A stretch of DNA of 64,000 nucleotides from Eubacterium plexicaudatum ASF492 (GTDB lineage Bacteria > Bacillota > Clostridia > Lachnospirales > Lachnospiraceae). Location: contig NZ_AQFT02000001.1 of the NCBI RefSeq assembly GCF_000364225.2, forward strand, positions 2,604,001 through 2,668,000. Direction: 5' to 3'. This document shows positions 1 to 11,388 of this stretch, one piece after another; positions within the stretch are counted from its first letter, which is position 1, and each line of letters starts with the position of its first letter. Made by a program: the position numbers and the translations under genes. Under the pieces are notes generated by a model. The model was not told where the DNA came from. It saw only the letters and a program-made list of their open reading frames with translations, and searched no databases.

Positions 1-2075
1 TCAATCCGTCAAACTCCGCGTCACACGCTTCTTTTTCCACCTCTTCCCCATCGCAGGCAGTCAGAAGAAACATCGGTATATGCTGTGTCATCAGGGACCG
101 GATCTGCCTTGCCGTTTCAAATCCATCTATTCCAGGCATTTTCCAGTCCAGCAAAATCACATCATATTGTCCGCCCTCATTTGCCATACGCTTTACTTTC
201 TCCAATGCTTCCTCTCCGCTGTAAGCGACATCCGTGCTTACACCGACGTCCTGCATCCGTATTTGAATATTACCGCACATCGCCTGATCATCATCTACGG
301 CAAGGATATGTGATATCCCACATTCCTGCCAGAACTGCTCCGCCACCATCTCTTCCGGAATACGCAGTTCCAGCTCGGCCGTAAAAATCGTGCCATGATC
401 CACTTCACTGGCAACCTCTATGGTACCGCCCATCAGCTCGATTATATTTTTGTAATCGCCATTCCAAGCCCGGTTCCCTGCACTTTGTTTGTCGTGCTGT
501 TCTCCGCCCTTGTAAACGCATCGAAAATAACCTCCAGATATTCCGGCGTCATGCCATATCCGTTGTCTTCTACTTCAATACGGATATGCTCATACTGTTC
601 GGAACGCTGCTTTAGACCAATCAGGCGCAGCCAGATCATACCGCCTTCCGGTGTGTATTTGACCGCATTGGACAAAAGATTAATTAACACCTGATTCAGT
701 CTTGTCTCATCTCCGATCAGACATTCATGCCGTATTCCGGTTACAACTACGTCAAAATTCTGTCTTTTTGCCTTTGCCATCGGGCGAATAATCGCGTCTA
801 CCGAAGACAGCATGCCATTTAAGGTAAACTCTCCCATTGAAAGTACAACTTTACCGCTCTCAATCTTGGAGACATCCAGTACATCATTGATCAGGCTCAG
901 CAGATGGCGGCCGGAAGACGTGATTTTTTTCGTATATTCCCGAACTTTATCCGGATAGTCCGCATCTTTGTCAAGCAGAATGGTAAATCCCAAAATAGCA
1001 TTCATCGGCGTACGAATATCATGTGACATATTTGACAAAAACATTGTCTTTGATTTACTTGCAATCTGAGCCGCCTGCAGCGCTTCCGTCAGCTGTATAT
1101 TATGAATCTCCCGCTCCTTATCCCGCTCTCTGTACAGGCGGTTTTGCAGCCTCTGATTAAAATAATACAAAATACAGCAGATCACAAACGATGCCAGCGT
1201 AACCAGAATCACAATGAATATATTCTGATTAACCGCGTCTCCTTCTTTTTGTATCGCCGCAACCGGCACAAAACCGATCAGATACATGGACGCATTGTTA
1301 ACAGACCACATATAAATCAGAGAATCTTCTCCCAGAATGTCATGGTAAAACATCAGGTCATTTCCCGCCTGTATGCCCTGCGCCACTTTATCCTGAATTT
1401 CCGGCTCCAAAATTCTGTTCGCACGGTAAAAATCCTGCAGATCCAGACTTCCTGCTTCTCTGTCTCCCATACCTTTCGGTTTTAAAACAAAGCGTTCACT
1501 CCTGGAATCCATAATGTAAAGCAGCGCATGACTGTTATAAAACTGATCCGGCAGCGCATCGTCAAACGTGTCATAAATATATTCCACATATAACGTTGCT
1601 ATTTTCCTGCCGTTTTTCATAACAGGACATTTCATCGTATAAGCCCACGTTCCCATGTCGTTTACATAGGCTTCGGAAACTGACAGCCCTTCCACCAGAT
1701 TACCCGCTGAAAAATCAAGACCGTCTTCCCGAAACACTTCTCCCGAACCGGAAATCCCTGTCCGTTCACCTTCCCTTATCAGCGACATCTTTACCATTGT
1801 TTTATTTCGATGATCCGAACGGATAAACTCTTCCGGCTCATCCAACAGAGCAAGCTCATCCGCAAGCATGCTCTGAAATTCGGCTTCTTTATTCAGAATT
1901 GCCTGTATGGTGCCTTTCAGCAGTTCCAGATTTTCACTCAGGTTTTCAATCGCCGCTTCTGACATCTGCGCAGAAATTTTACGTTCGATCGAATATACAA
2001 CGCCTCCCAGGAAGCAGAAAATCAAAACAATGATAACGATAAAAACGATACTGCCGGATTTTTTCTTTCTTTCAT
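1..2075 (-). CDS. hybrid sensor histidine kinase A (partial, runs off left edge)
   Basis: Membrane sensor kinase of a two-component phosphorelay. From the N-terminus it shows a membrane segment (about residues 8-30), an extracytoplasmic sensor region, a second membrane segment (about 283-305), a HisKA domain with the phospho-accepting motif SHDIRTPMNA (about residue 350), an HATPase with DNGYGM and GTGLGMAITK, then a receiver domain with VDDD and the phospho-acceptor in ILLDWKMPG (about residue 641). The receiver continues past base 1. Two single-base losses break the frame: in the T6 run at 2059-2064, just after the inferred ATG at 2073-2075, and in the T5 run at 447-451, where ITKN should continue into the rest of the ATPase. 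The signal sensed is unknown. Kinase B lies immediately upstream in the same direction. Confidence 0.88.
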
Positions 2076-2173
2076 ACTAAATACCATTTATTATATACCT
2101 TTTCGACAATTGATCCGTTCTCTGGCAATTTGCCCCATGCAAAACAGTCAAACAAAAGATTCTTATCCTATAT

Positions 2174-5100
2174 TTATGACAAAATCTTGTCCAATGTTGC
2201 AAGCAGCACATCCACATCAATCGGTTTGGACAGATGTCCGTTCATCCCGCACTCGATTGCCTGTTGTTTGTCTTCTTCAAACGCATTTGCCGTCATTGCG
2301 AGAATCGGTATCGACGAAAGCTTTTTATTTGACAATTTCCGAATTGCCTTTGTCGTTTCATATCCGTCCATAACCGGCATCTGTACGTCCATCAGGACAA
2401 GCTGGTAATACCCCGGAATCGAATTTTTAAGCATATTTAATGCGATCTGTCCATTTCCGGCAATCTCTGTCGTAAATCCGGCATCTCCAAGAATAGCTGC
2501 TGCAATCTCCTGATTGATCTCATTATCTTCGGCCAGAAGAATACGTCCTGCATGACGTGCTTCCGTCTCTTTTGTACTGTCTGTATTTTCCACGTTTTCC
2601 GACTCTACAATGGAATGCAGGCACCCACGCAATTCGGACAAAAACAGCGGTTTGCTGCAAAACGCAGTAATACCGGCTTCTTTTGCCTCATCTTCAATAT
2701 CCGACCAGTCATAAGCCGTCAGCAAAATGATCGGCACTTCATCTCCCATTTCCTTGCGAATTCTGCGGGTAACTTCGATCCCGTTCATATCCGGCAGCAT
2801 CCAGTCAATCACATAAACCGTATAAATATCCCTCTTGTTACCGCCTGATGCGTACGCAGCAGCGCTTCTTTTCCTGAAAGCGTCCATTCTGCGCGCATCC
2901 CGATCTGTCCCAGCATATAAGTCACACTGTCACAGGTATTAAAATCATCATCTACGACCAGCGCCCGACAATTTTTCAGCTTTGGAATATCCTGCGGCAG
3001 TTTTTCTCCGTTATGCAAACGGAACGTAAAGCATACGGTCACTTCCGTACCTTCACCAATTTCACTTTTTACCGAAATGGTACCATTCATCAGGTCCACA
3101 ATATTTTTGTAATTGCCATTCCAAGACCGGTTCCCTGAATGCCGCTGATCGTGCTGTTCTTTTCCCGCTCAAACGGTTCAAAAATATGTGCTACAAAATC
3201 ATTGCTCATTCCAAATCCCGTATCGCGAATGGTAAATTCATAAACCGCACATTCATCGGCAGATGCAGGCTTTTCCGTAATCCGCATACTGATCATGCCG
3301 CCCGCACCCGTATACTTAACCGCATTGCCGAGCAGATTCAACAGTACCTGATTCAGACGCAGCTTATCACAGTAAATCTCTTCATGCATAATATCTACCG
3401 CATCCATATACAGATCCAGGCGCTTGGCATGAATATCCGCCTGCAGCATATTGCGCAGTCCATGCAAAATATCCGGCAGACAGCATGGCTTTTCATCCAG
3501 ATTCATTCTGCCGCTTTCAATACGGCTCATATCCAGCACATCATTGATCAGACTCAGCAAATGATTGCCGGATGTCATAATCTTTTCAGATATTCTTCCA
3601 CCTGTTCCCGCTGGTCAATATGTGCAATGGCAAGAGCCGTAAACCCGACGATCGCATTCATTGGCGTCCGGATATCATGCGACATATTTGATAAAAAGAC
3701 ACTTTTCGCTTTGCTTGCACGATTTGCCTGCATCAATGCTGTTTCCAGCAGGTTTTTCTGTTCCATTTCCTTACGGATTTCCACATCGACGCTGCGCAGT
3801 CCGATCACAATACCGCACTGCCTGTTCCAGCTTCCTGTCCGCACCGCTTTCAGCTGATAATAACTGACTTCTCCGTCAAGCACGGCACGATAATTGGCAT
3901 GCTGTACTCCCTGTTCCTCCAGTTTCTGCCGCAGCGCATCCGTTTGAATCAGCTCCAGCATCTTTTCTCTGTCTTCTTCATGCACAATCGTATTTATGTA
4001 CTGCTCCATACTCTTTTGGAAATAAATATTGCCGTTTTCATCCGCCGTAAACGCGCTGCCATTGCGTTCATCACTTCGAATCGGAACGCCTTTGCCCGTA
4101 TTCAGATTAAAAAAGCATACGATGCTGTAGTCAACGGTCAGCGCCTGTGCCAGTTCTTCCTGCCGTTTTTCCCTCTTCTTTTCCTGAAGCTTTTGTGCGG
4201 TGCAGTCCAGTAAAAACCGCTGGTAAAACAGTTCTCCGTTTTCCATCAGCAGCTTTACATTGCCCATAATATGCAGAATTTCACCGTTTTTATGCCGCAC
4301 CCGGTATTCCGTACTGATACTGTCCCCTTCTTTTTCCAGACTTTCGATGCATTCCCGGAACCGATCCCGGTCTTCTTCGAGTATTGACCCTGCAACGGTC
4401 TGAAAACCCTCTGCTTCCATCTCATCCTGCGACTCATACCCAAGAATCTTAAGCGCCGCCCGGTTAATACTCAGAACGCGGCTGCCGTCCGATGTATGTC
4501 TTATAACTCCACAGTCAATCGTTGTAAAAATCTTTTCCAGTGTCTGGTTCTTTTGCACAATTTCCTGTTCATACACACGTTCCTGTGTTACATCAATGGC
4601 AACGCCGACCGTTCCCATCACACTGCCGTCCAGATCATACAGCGGAGATTTATACGTCATCAGCGTACGTACCCCGTCTCCGGTCTTTACAAGTTCCTCG
4701 GACACAAACGTCCTGCGGTTGTTCATAACTTCCCGTTCGGATTCGATACACGCCGGATCGTCATGCTCCACATCCCAGATATAAGCATGCCCGCGCCCCT
4801 GTACCTGCTGCTTTGTCTTTCCTACCGTATGGCAAAAACTGTCGTTCACTTTTTCGTGAATACCGTTTTTATCTTTATACCAGACCAGATTCGGCACATT
4901 GTTAATCGTTGTCTCCAGAAAATGCCGTGCCTCCCACAAGTCTTTTCCCGTTTTATAATTTTGCAGCCACCGCTCAAACCGGAAGCTCAGTTCCGCCCCT
5001 GTCATCGGCAGGATCCATACATCGGTAATGTCACCAAAATACTCTATGATACCGGCCACCTGATCCTTTTCCAGAATTACAAGCAATTCCGTATCGGTAC

Positions 5101-5314
5101 GTTTTTCCGGAAGAAGCGTGCACATCGCCTCTTTTGCGTCCTGTCCTTCCATATTTGCCACAATGACATCTGCTGCGGCTGCAGCAGCCGGATCCGGCTC
5201 CTGGCCCCATACAAACCGATGCGAATAATGTTCATACGGAGCCATTTCTTTTATTATGTCAAATGCTCTGCACTGTACGCCTGATAAATAAAACTGTATC
5301 TGACAATGGTACAT
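2174..5314 (-). CDS. hybrid sensor histidine kinase B, PAS repeats and two receivers
   Basis: Cytoplasmic hybrid kinase of about 1046 residues. It begins with a receiver-like region without clear acceptor residues (about 1-130), then two or three PAS-type domains (about 145-505, with typical WYKDKNG and YRVRHKNGE motifs), HisKA with SHDIRTPMNA (about 548), an HATPase (DTGFGM, GTGLGMAITK), and two receivers. Their acceptor motifs are VIDWMLPD (about 838) and LMDVQMPVMDG (about 973). No membrane segment is visible, so it probably senses an internal cue. The ATG at 5312-5314 follows AAGGAGG. Three single-base losses interrupt the frame, at 3583-3586, 3104-3108 and 2835-2836, all in A/T runs; the domain order is otherwise perfect. 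Whether A and B act in one relay cannot be told from sequence. Confidence 0.88.
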
Positions 5315-5440
5315 GAACTGTTTTCCTCCTTGCGTCGTATTCACGAATCTTATATTCTTATCCGATTATACTTCATCCTGCCTTCGAACACAAGTGAATT
5401 ATCGGAATCTGATGCTGAAATAATCTGATGCCGGACAGAA

Positions 5441-5468
5441 AAATCTCTGCGGAAAACCGCAGAGATTT
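5441..5468 (-). terminator. intrinsic terminator of lacI-type gene
   Basis: A 12-bp perfect stem (AAATCTCTGCGG pairing with CCGCAGAGATTT) with an AAAA/TTTT loop. On the minus strand it is followed by a short T run. It overlaps the stop codon of the upstream LacI gene and separates it from kinase B. Confidence 0.8.
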
Positions 5469-6481
5469 TACCATTTTGTAGATTCCCGCATTGCCACTTC
5501 GTACGATAATTTTGTAATATGTGCCGCTTCCTCTCCCCGCATCCGACGCAGCAGCACTTTACACGCTTCTCTTCCAAGTTCTTCGATATTGAATTTAATC
5601 GCAGTAATGCCATTTTTAGCCGATTTCAGCAGCTGACTGTCATGAAAGGACGCCAGACGCATCTCTTCCGGTATTCTGACATTTTCTTCTTCCAGTTTTT
5701 TCAGCAGATAACCGGTCAGCAGATCATCCGCGCCAATCATGCAATCTGCGCTGCGCTGCAAAATCCGTTCGGCTGCTCCGCAGGCAAATGCCTCCGAATC
5801 AATATCCGTAAAAATCAATGACGCATCGTAAGGAATCCCCATATCCTGATGCGCCTGGTAAAATCCTTCCAGACGCTTTCTGTTAATGACATGATTCCTG
5901 TCCCCGGATACGACTGCAATCTTTTTCATCCCTTTGAGCAGCAGAATACTCGTCAGCTCTCTGCAGGCATCCACATGATCGTTATCTACCTGATAAATCT
6001 GCGGATCGTCCGATAACCCGATTGTCACAAACGGAATACCGCTTTTTTTCAGCATTGCCGCCGGCTGATCATCCTGCAGCGTACGCATTAAAATCATCCC
6101 GTCCACTTTATGGTTTTCGATCACACGAACAAGTCCGGAAAAATCGTTCGAATCCACAAGCGTCATAATTACGTTATATTCTTCCTTTTCGGCTGTTTCA
6201 CCGATGCCTTTGAGCGCTTTTGGAAAAAATGGCAGCTCCGAAGTCAGCATGTCTGTCTGCAGAACCATTCCGATATTGTACGTACGGTTATGCACCGGCT
6301 CCCCGGCCGCCTGATTCGGCTTATAATTATGCTGTTCGATGTATTCCAGCACGCGTTTTCTTGTCTCCTCGCCGATACGCCCTTTTCCCGATACGGCTCT
6401 GGATACGGTCGTCTTTGAGACGCCCAGCTCCTTTGCCACATCTTCCATCGTCAGCTTTTTCTCTTCCTGTACCCGCATCAT
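5468..6481 (-). CDS. LacI-family transcriptional regulator (first)
   Basis: A 337-residue DNA-binding regulator with an N-terminal LacI helix-turn-helix (residues about 10-60, KELGVSKTTVSRAVSGKG) and a periplasmic-binding-protein-like sensor domain. The start ATG lies 3-4 bases after GGAGTGAGCA. It follows a small SseB-like gene and a COG2509 flavoprotein in the same direction with short gaps, so these may be co-transcribed. No sugar genes are adjacent, so its effector and targets cannot be inferred. Full length, no frameshift. Confidence 0.9.
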   Translation of the reverse strand: MMRVQEEKKLTMEDVAKELGVSKTTVSRAVSGKGRIGEETRKRVLEYIEQHNYKPNQAAGEPVHNRTYNIGMVLQTDMLTSELPFFPKALKGIGETAEKEEYNVIMTLVDSNDFSGLVRVIENHKVDGMILMRTLQDDQPAAMLKKSGIPFVTIGLSDDPQIYQVDNDHVDACRELTSILLLKGMKKIAVVSGDRNHVINRKRLEGFYQAHQDMGIPYDASLIFTDIDSEAFACGAAERILQRSADCMIGADDLLTGYLLKKLEEENVRIPEEMRLASFHDSQLLKSAKNGITAIKFNIEELGREACKVLLRRMRGEEAAHITKLSYEVAMRESTKW

Positions 6482-6530
6482 TGCTCACTCCGATCCGCCG
6501 CGGACTTCCGGCTGCACATGTGCTGTCATT

Positions 6531-6992
6531 TTATTGAAGTAAAAGTACATGGATACTTTTTGTCTTGCCATTATAATAAAGAAACTTTTCGTTTAATCTC
6601 TGTTTCCGGTCAATGCACACGCCCATTTCATAATCATCTGCTATTTCAATGACATGTTGAAACGGAATAGTCATAACCTGTACCTCTGTCTGCGTCGTAA
6701 CCATTTCATGTGTTCTTACAAACTCCGTACACGCTTTCTGACTGGTAAATACGACCAGCGCTCCCCTGTCTTTGAGCACACCTTCCAGGCAGTACCGATC
6801 CATATACTCCGGGTCTGCCGGATGAAGTGTATATAACCGCTTATCTTCCAGCAAATTTTTTACAAAATCCCAGTCTTTTTCCGTTCTGTGGCTTTTTTGT
6901 ATTTTAATCTCCAGCTGTGCAATTTCACTCTCCGAAAGCACATGTTCTTCCGCATCGCCTTTGTTTCTACCAAATTGTTCCTGTTCACCCAT
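6531..6992 (-). CDS. small SseB-like protein, function unknown
   Basis: A 153-residue soluble protein. The ATG at 6990-6992 is chosen over an in-frame GTG nine bases upstream because it stands 8 bases after GGAG. Its centre reads like an SseB N-terminal-type domain (ALVVFTSQKACTEF followed by a hydrophobic segment and a C-terminal CIDRKQRLNEKF), but this assignment is tentative. No signal peptide or membrane segment. It sits 24 bp downstream of the COG2509 flavoprotein gene and 49 bp upstream of the LacI gene. Confidence 0.6.
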   Translation of the reverse strand: MGEQEQFGRNKGDAEEHVLSESEIAQLEIKIQKSHRTEKDWDFVKNLLEDKRLYTLHPADPEYMDRYCLEGVLKDRGALVVFTSQKACTEFVRTHEMVTTQTEVQVMTIPFQHVIEIADDYEMGVCIDRKQRLNEKFLYYNGKTKSIHVLLLQ

Positions 6993-7016
6993 ATTTCTCA
7001 CTCCGTTATTATTTTA

Positions 7017-8420
7017 TTATTTTTCCAGAAGCTTTCTTCCCATCAGCACGCCCATGGCAGATGCCATCATCAGTCCTCTTGTCCAGCCGCTGGAATCTCC
7101 AAGACAGTACAGTCCTTTTACATTGGTTACCAGATTTTCATCCATCCGGACTTTGTTGCTGTAAAATTTCAGCTCGGGCGAATACAGCAAGGTTTCCGTA
7201 CTCGCAAATCCCGGAACAACCTGATCCATTGCCTGAATAAAGTTAATAATATTTACCATTGCCCGGTACGGCATTGCAGCGGTAATATCGCCGGCTACCG
7301 CGTCCGGCAGCGTCGGACGTACATTGGACTGAGCCAGCTCTTTCTGCCAGGTCCGCTTGCCGTCCAGAATATCACCATAACGCTGTACCATAATCTGTCC
7401 GGCGCCCAGCATATTGGTGAGCTCTCCTACCTTTTGCGCATAGGCAATCGGCTGATTAAACGGTTCCGTAAAGTTATGCGAACACAAAATGGCCAGATTT
7501 GTATTGTCTGATTTTAAGTCTTTATAAGAATGGCCGTTGACAACTGCCAGATCGTTGTCATAATTTTCCTGGCTGACAAATCCGCCCGGATTCTGGCAAA
7601 ATGTACGCACTTTGTTCTTAAACGGCCTTGGATAGCCGATCAGCTTCGATTCATACAGTACTTTATTGACTTCTTCCATAATCTCGTTACGCACTTCCAC
7701 ACGCACGCCGATATCTACCGTACCCGGCTTATGAGCGATCTCATATTTGGCACAAAGCGTCTGCAGCCAGTCCGCACCGCGTCTTCCGGCAGCCACTACC
7801 ACGTGCGGCGCTTCGTACCGCAGCTGCTGTGTCGTACCGTTTACCGATTTGGATAAAATAACGCCTTTGCACACGTCTTCTTCCATAATCAGATCACTGC
7901 AGTGACTGTCAAACAGCATCTCCACGCCTTTTTCCTGCAGATATCGTTCAATCGCACCGTATATATGCTGTGCTTTTTCGGTTCCCAGATGCCGGATCGG
8001 ACAGTCCACCAGCTTTAAGCCCGCATGAATGGCACGTTTTCTGATCTCACGCACTTTCAAAGGCTCGCTGACCCCTTCAATCCTTGTATCCGCACCAAAT
8101 TCCAGATAAATCCGGTCCGTATAGCCAATCAGCTCCTGAGCCATATCCGCTCCGACAAGTTGTGGAAAGTCACCGCCTACTTCATAGCTTAACGACAGCT
8201 TTCCGTCCGAAAATGCCCCTGCCCCGGAAAATCCCGTTGTAATATTGCATGGTTTGCAGCCTACACATTTTCTCGTCTGGCTTTTCGGACATTTCCGATC
8301 TTCGATTGCTTTCCCTTTTTCGACCAACAGTATTTTTTCGTACTGTTATTTTTTACGAGTTCCATCGCCGTAAAGATTCCGGCCGGCCCCGCTCCCACAA
8401 TAATAACATCATATTTCATA
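7017..8420 (-). CDS. COG2509-type FAD-dependent dehydrogenase
   Basis: Flavoprotein of about 467 residues. It starts with MKYDVIIVGAGPAGIFTAME, a Rossmann dinucleotide-binding fold with GxGxxG, and ends with a second FAD contact (LYCLGDSSGWTRGLMMASAMG). A Cys-rich segment near residue 45 (CPKSQTRKCVGCKPC) may bind metal or be redox active, as is usual in this uncharacterised family. The ATG at 8418-8420 follows AAGGAAAGG. One base is missing in the T6 run at 8333-8338 (A7 expected on the coding strand), so the first 28 codons lie in another frame. Substrate unknown. Confidence 0.82.
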
Positions 8421-8456
8421 TGATACGCCTTTCCTTATGACTTTCATATCCTGTTT

Positions 8457-9640
8457 TTATTTTAATTTATGAATATCCCGATCTTCCATAAACTGTACGC
8501 TGTTATACAAAATCAAAATATCATCTGCCGGATACACCCGCAGCAGCTTTGATACCGGAATATTCACATGTCGCAGATCCACAACAATGGTGCGCGCATA
8601 ATGCTCTGCCGCAAAAGGCGCAAAACAGTTGCCAAAAGAATCTTTTACAATCAGCAGTGTGCGTTCGTTTTTCGTACTTTCTGCGCTTTTTTTCGTCCGG
8701 ATATCTACCAGTGCCTGATTTCCGCCAAAAAACACACTATACGGGTCGTCTCCTTCCGATTTGGACAGGTCATAAAAACTATCCGACTGAAATTCTCCCA
8801 TATTATAGTCCATTTCGTATGCGGGTCCGTCCATCCGTTCATACAGGGAAATGGTGTCCGCCCGACCGCCGGTGCGTACTTTCGCATAGGTTGTTCCTAA
8901 AAAATCGTCCGTAACAGGCGTGATTTGAAACTGTTCCTTCGGTATCGGAGTCAGTCCCATGCTTTTTGCCCATGCCTCGTACGCATAATAGGCACCCAGC
9001 GTCGTCCAGTGGTGATCGGTCCGATAATAGATATATTCCGCATCGTGCGTTTTTAATACATCATCCACCAAAATCTGCTGTTTGTCCGGTATCTTCTCTG
9101 CTGCCATTTTGAAAAAACGCTCTTCTTCTTCGTTGTTCGGCGCAAACAACGGAAGCTTTTCGGACAATACGCTGCTTTTTACCGGTACGAACATCACCTT
9201 TGCATTTGGATTTGCTTTTAAAAAAGATGCCGTACACCGGATATTTTTCCGCACCTGCTTCCAGTCAAAATCCTGCATTCGGTAGCGTTCCAGTAAATAA
9301 TCGTCCCTGCCAAAATAAACGCCGTTTGACTCCCGCTCACCAAGCATGCGGGATAACTGTGTCCGCAGCGTAACCAAACGCGTCCGTCCCGGAAACTGTT
9401 CACTTAAAAACGTTTCGTATTTAAGTTGAAATTTTCCGTTCATGATCGTTTTCTTTGTAAGTTTGGGCCTTTTTTCAAGCATCCGGCGTTCCTCGGCAGA
9501 ATATGTCCGATCCGGCATAATGCGCATATACAGACCGCATCCTGACAGCAACAAAATCACGGCTCCTATAAAACATAGGAACCGAATTTTGCCGACATTC
9601 TTTTTCGTTATGTTACCGTTTTGATCCGTGTAATTTTCAT
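8457..9640 (-). CDS. DHHW-family secreted/membrane-anchored protein
   Basis: Protein of the DHHW family (AlgJ/AlgX-like relatives), which usually accompanies MBOAT acyltransferases in polysaccharide O-acetylation. An N-terminal membrane segment (FLCFIGAVILLLSG) anchors an extracytoplasmic domain with the name-giving YRTDHHWTTLGAYY motif and a later KDSFGNCF motif that carries the predicted Ser. An open frame starts at a GTG at 9558-9560, but in-frame conserved-looking sequence continues upstream; restoring one A in the run at 9634-9637 gives an ATG at 9638-9640 preceded by CAGGG, which I prefer. No MBOAT gene is present in the window. The preceding gene is a DUF4358 protein, a common neighbour. 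Confidence 0.75.
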
Positions 9641-9679
9641 ACTGCCCTGATTCATACTTCGCCGTTTGGTAAAACTATT

Positions 9680-10267
9680 TCAGTTTATTTTTACCGTATT
9701 AACCGCTTTTTTATTCATCTGCTTATACGCTTTGATCAATTCTTCTTCGGTGCCGTTTTCTTCCAGATTGCGGTCAACCGTTCCTCCCAGCATAAAAAAG
9801 CAGACATAATTGCCATTCGTATATACTTTCGAGCCCTGAATCTTCAAAACGTTCATCGGATACTGAAGTGTTTCTTCCTTTAATTTTTTCTGATATTTTT
9901 TACCGCGGTTAAAATTTTCTTTTTAGATGAAGTGTTTTTGCCTTAAAAATAACGAGTTCGTCAACCTGTGCACTGATCATCGGAACTTCCGCATAAGCGG
10001 ATGAATACAGAGAGGATGCCACGCCGTATTTATCTTTGATTTCGCTTTTGGTCAACTTATAATTCGGCCAGTAACTCTCTCCATATGCTTTTTTATGGCA
10101 TTCGCAAGGCTGGTCGCGGACGGACTTGCAGCTGCCTGCACCATCTGCGCAGAGGATATCGCTGCTCCGGTCCCAAACGCCGGTACCGCTCCTGTCATCT
10201 GCATAACTCCCGAACCCATACCAACTGTGGCTGCCAATACAATCGCTGCTATTTTCTTATTGTTCAT
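9680..10267 (-). CDS. DUF4358 exported protein (at least three frameshifts)
   Basis: Starts at the ATG at 10265-10267 after GGGAGG with a signal peptide (IAAIVLAATVGMGSG). Following the frames, the mature part matches DUF4358: KKAYGESYWPNYKL, AEVPMISAQVDELVIFKAK, ETLQYPMNVLKIQG and a C-terminal VCFFMLGG segment ending near 9680. At least three single-base losses in A/T runs are needed (near 10088, between 9900 and 9930, and near 9806). DUF4358 proteins are common in Lachnospiraceae beside DHHW and MBOAT genes; their biochemical role is not known to me. Adjacent DHHW gene begins about 40 bp downstream. Confidence 0.7.
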
Positions 10268-10361
10268 AATATCCCGAATCCTCCCAATATTTAGAATTAA
10301 TCCTGATCCGTCTCAGCGAATCATACTGTTATTTTACCATAACTCTGCAAAAAATAAACAT

Positions 10362-11273
10362 TTATTGCGCAAAAATCATTAAAATCGGAACGGTCAGCAC
10401 ACACAGCACCGTTGTCAGTATAATCGCCGCGCTGCACGCCGTAACGTCCATGCCTTTCTGATTGCCGAGAATCAGCGGCATATTACCGACCGGCATCCCA
10501 AACATTACCATACAGACCGCAAGCAGATCGGAATTGCCAACGACCAGCCGCAGCAACGGCAGCATCAGCAGGGGAAGTATCAGCAGCTTTACTACGGAAA
10601 AGATATAAAGGCGCATCTGACCGAATATTTTTTTCAGATCGGATTCTGCCAGTGCAAATCCGACTGCTATAAGCGCCATCGGAGAGGTCACATTTCCAAG
10701 ATACGTCACCGCCGTCTGTAAAAAGTCCGGCACACGGATGCCAAAAATAATAATCATCATCGCAAGCAGCCCGGATATCGTACCCGGATTGACCATGGCC
10801 CGCAACGACGATGCCGTCAGTTTGCCGTCCATCAGCGCAATCCCATACGTATAAAATACAAGCGTATAGACAAGCATAAACTCCGATACATAAACGACAT
10901 ATTCCGGCCCGAAAATACTGGATATTACCGGAATGCCAATAAATCCGACATTGGAAAAGACAAACATCAGCTGAAAAATCTTACGCTGTTTTCCGTCTTT
11001 TCAAAAACGGAGATAACACCATACCTGCCAAAATAAAAACCAGAAACATGCCCACGGCGATGCCGCCTGCCAGCTTCATGGCATCCAAAGAAATCTGTCC
11101 CACGGAATCGGCAGCGCTTGCCAGCACAAGCATCGGATTGAAAATCGTTACAATCATATTGGACATCTGATTGTTCGTATGCTCGTCCAGCATTCCTTTT
11201 TTGTTGCAAAATATCCGGCCCCGATCATAATGAGCAGCGCCAGCATCTGAAAAAATACCGTAAAAAATGTCAT
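10362..11273 (-). CDS. AEC-family membrane transporter
   Basis: Auxin-efflux-carrier/malate-permease family integral membrane protein of about 300 residues. Hydrophobic helices repeat through the protein, with family-typical segments such as MIVTIFNPMLVL, FVFSNVGFIGIPV and a C-terminal VMFGMPVGNMPLIL. The start ATG at 11271-11273 follows AAAGG. Two frame breaks lie inside: T6 run 11197-11202 (one base missing) and the T4 run near 10989-10992 (one base extra or two missing). It begins 115 bp after the LacI gene, suggesting co-transcription with the ABC importer operon. It probably exports or imports an organic anion; substrate not predictable. Confidence 0.8.
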
Positions 11274-11388
11274 AACCTTTGATCCCCATTTCTTTTTCAT
11301 ATCGTCCCATACAAGTTCCTTCTCCTTTCTCCATATCCGATCTGTCAATCATAACATTGACTGTTCTTTTTGCAAATATAATCGCCAT

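Noticed and set aside
4496..5284. 262-codon plus-strand open frame
   Set aside because: Antisense shadow of hybrid kinase B; no recognisable protein features.
7017..8420. Electron-bifurcating or gene-cluster role for the COG2509 flavoprotein
   Set aside because: No partner electron-transfer genes nearby; only the general family call is supported.
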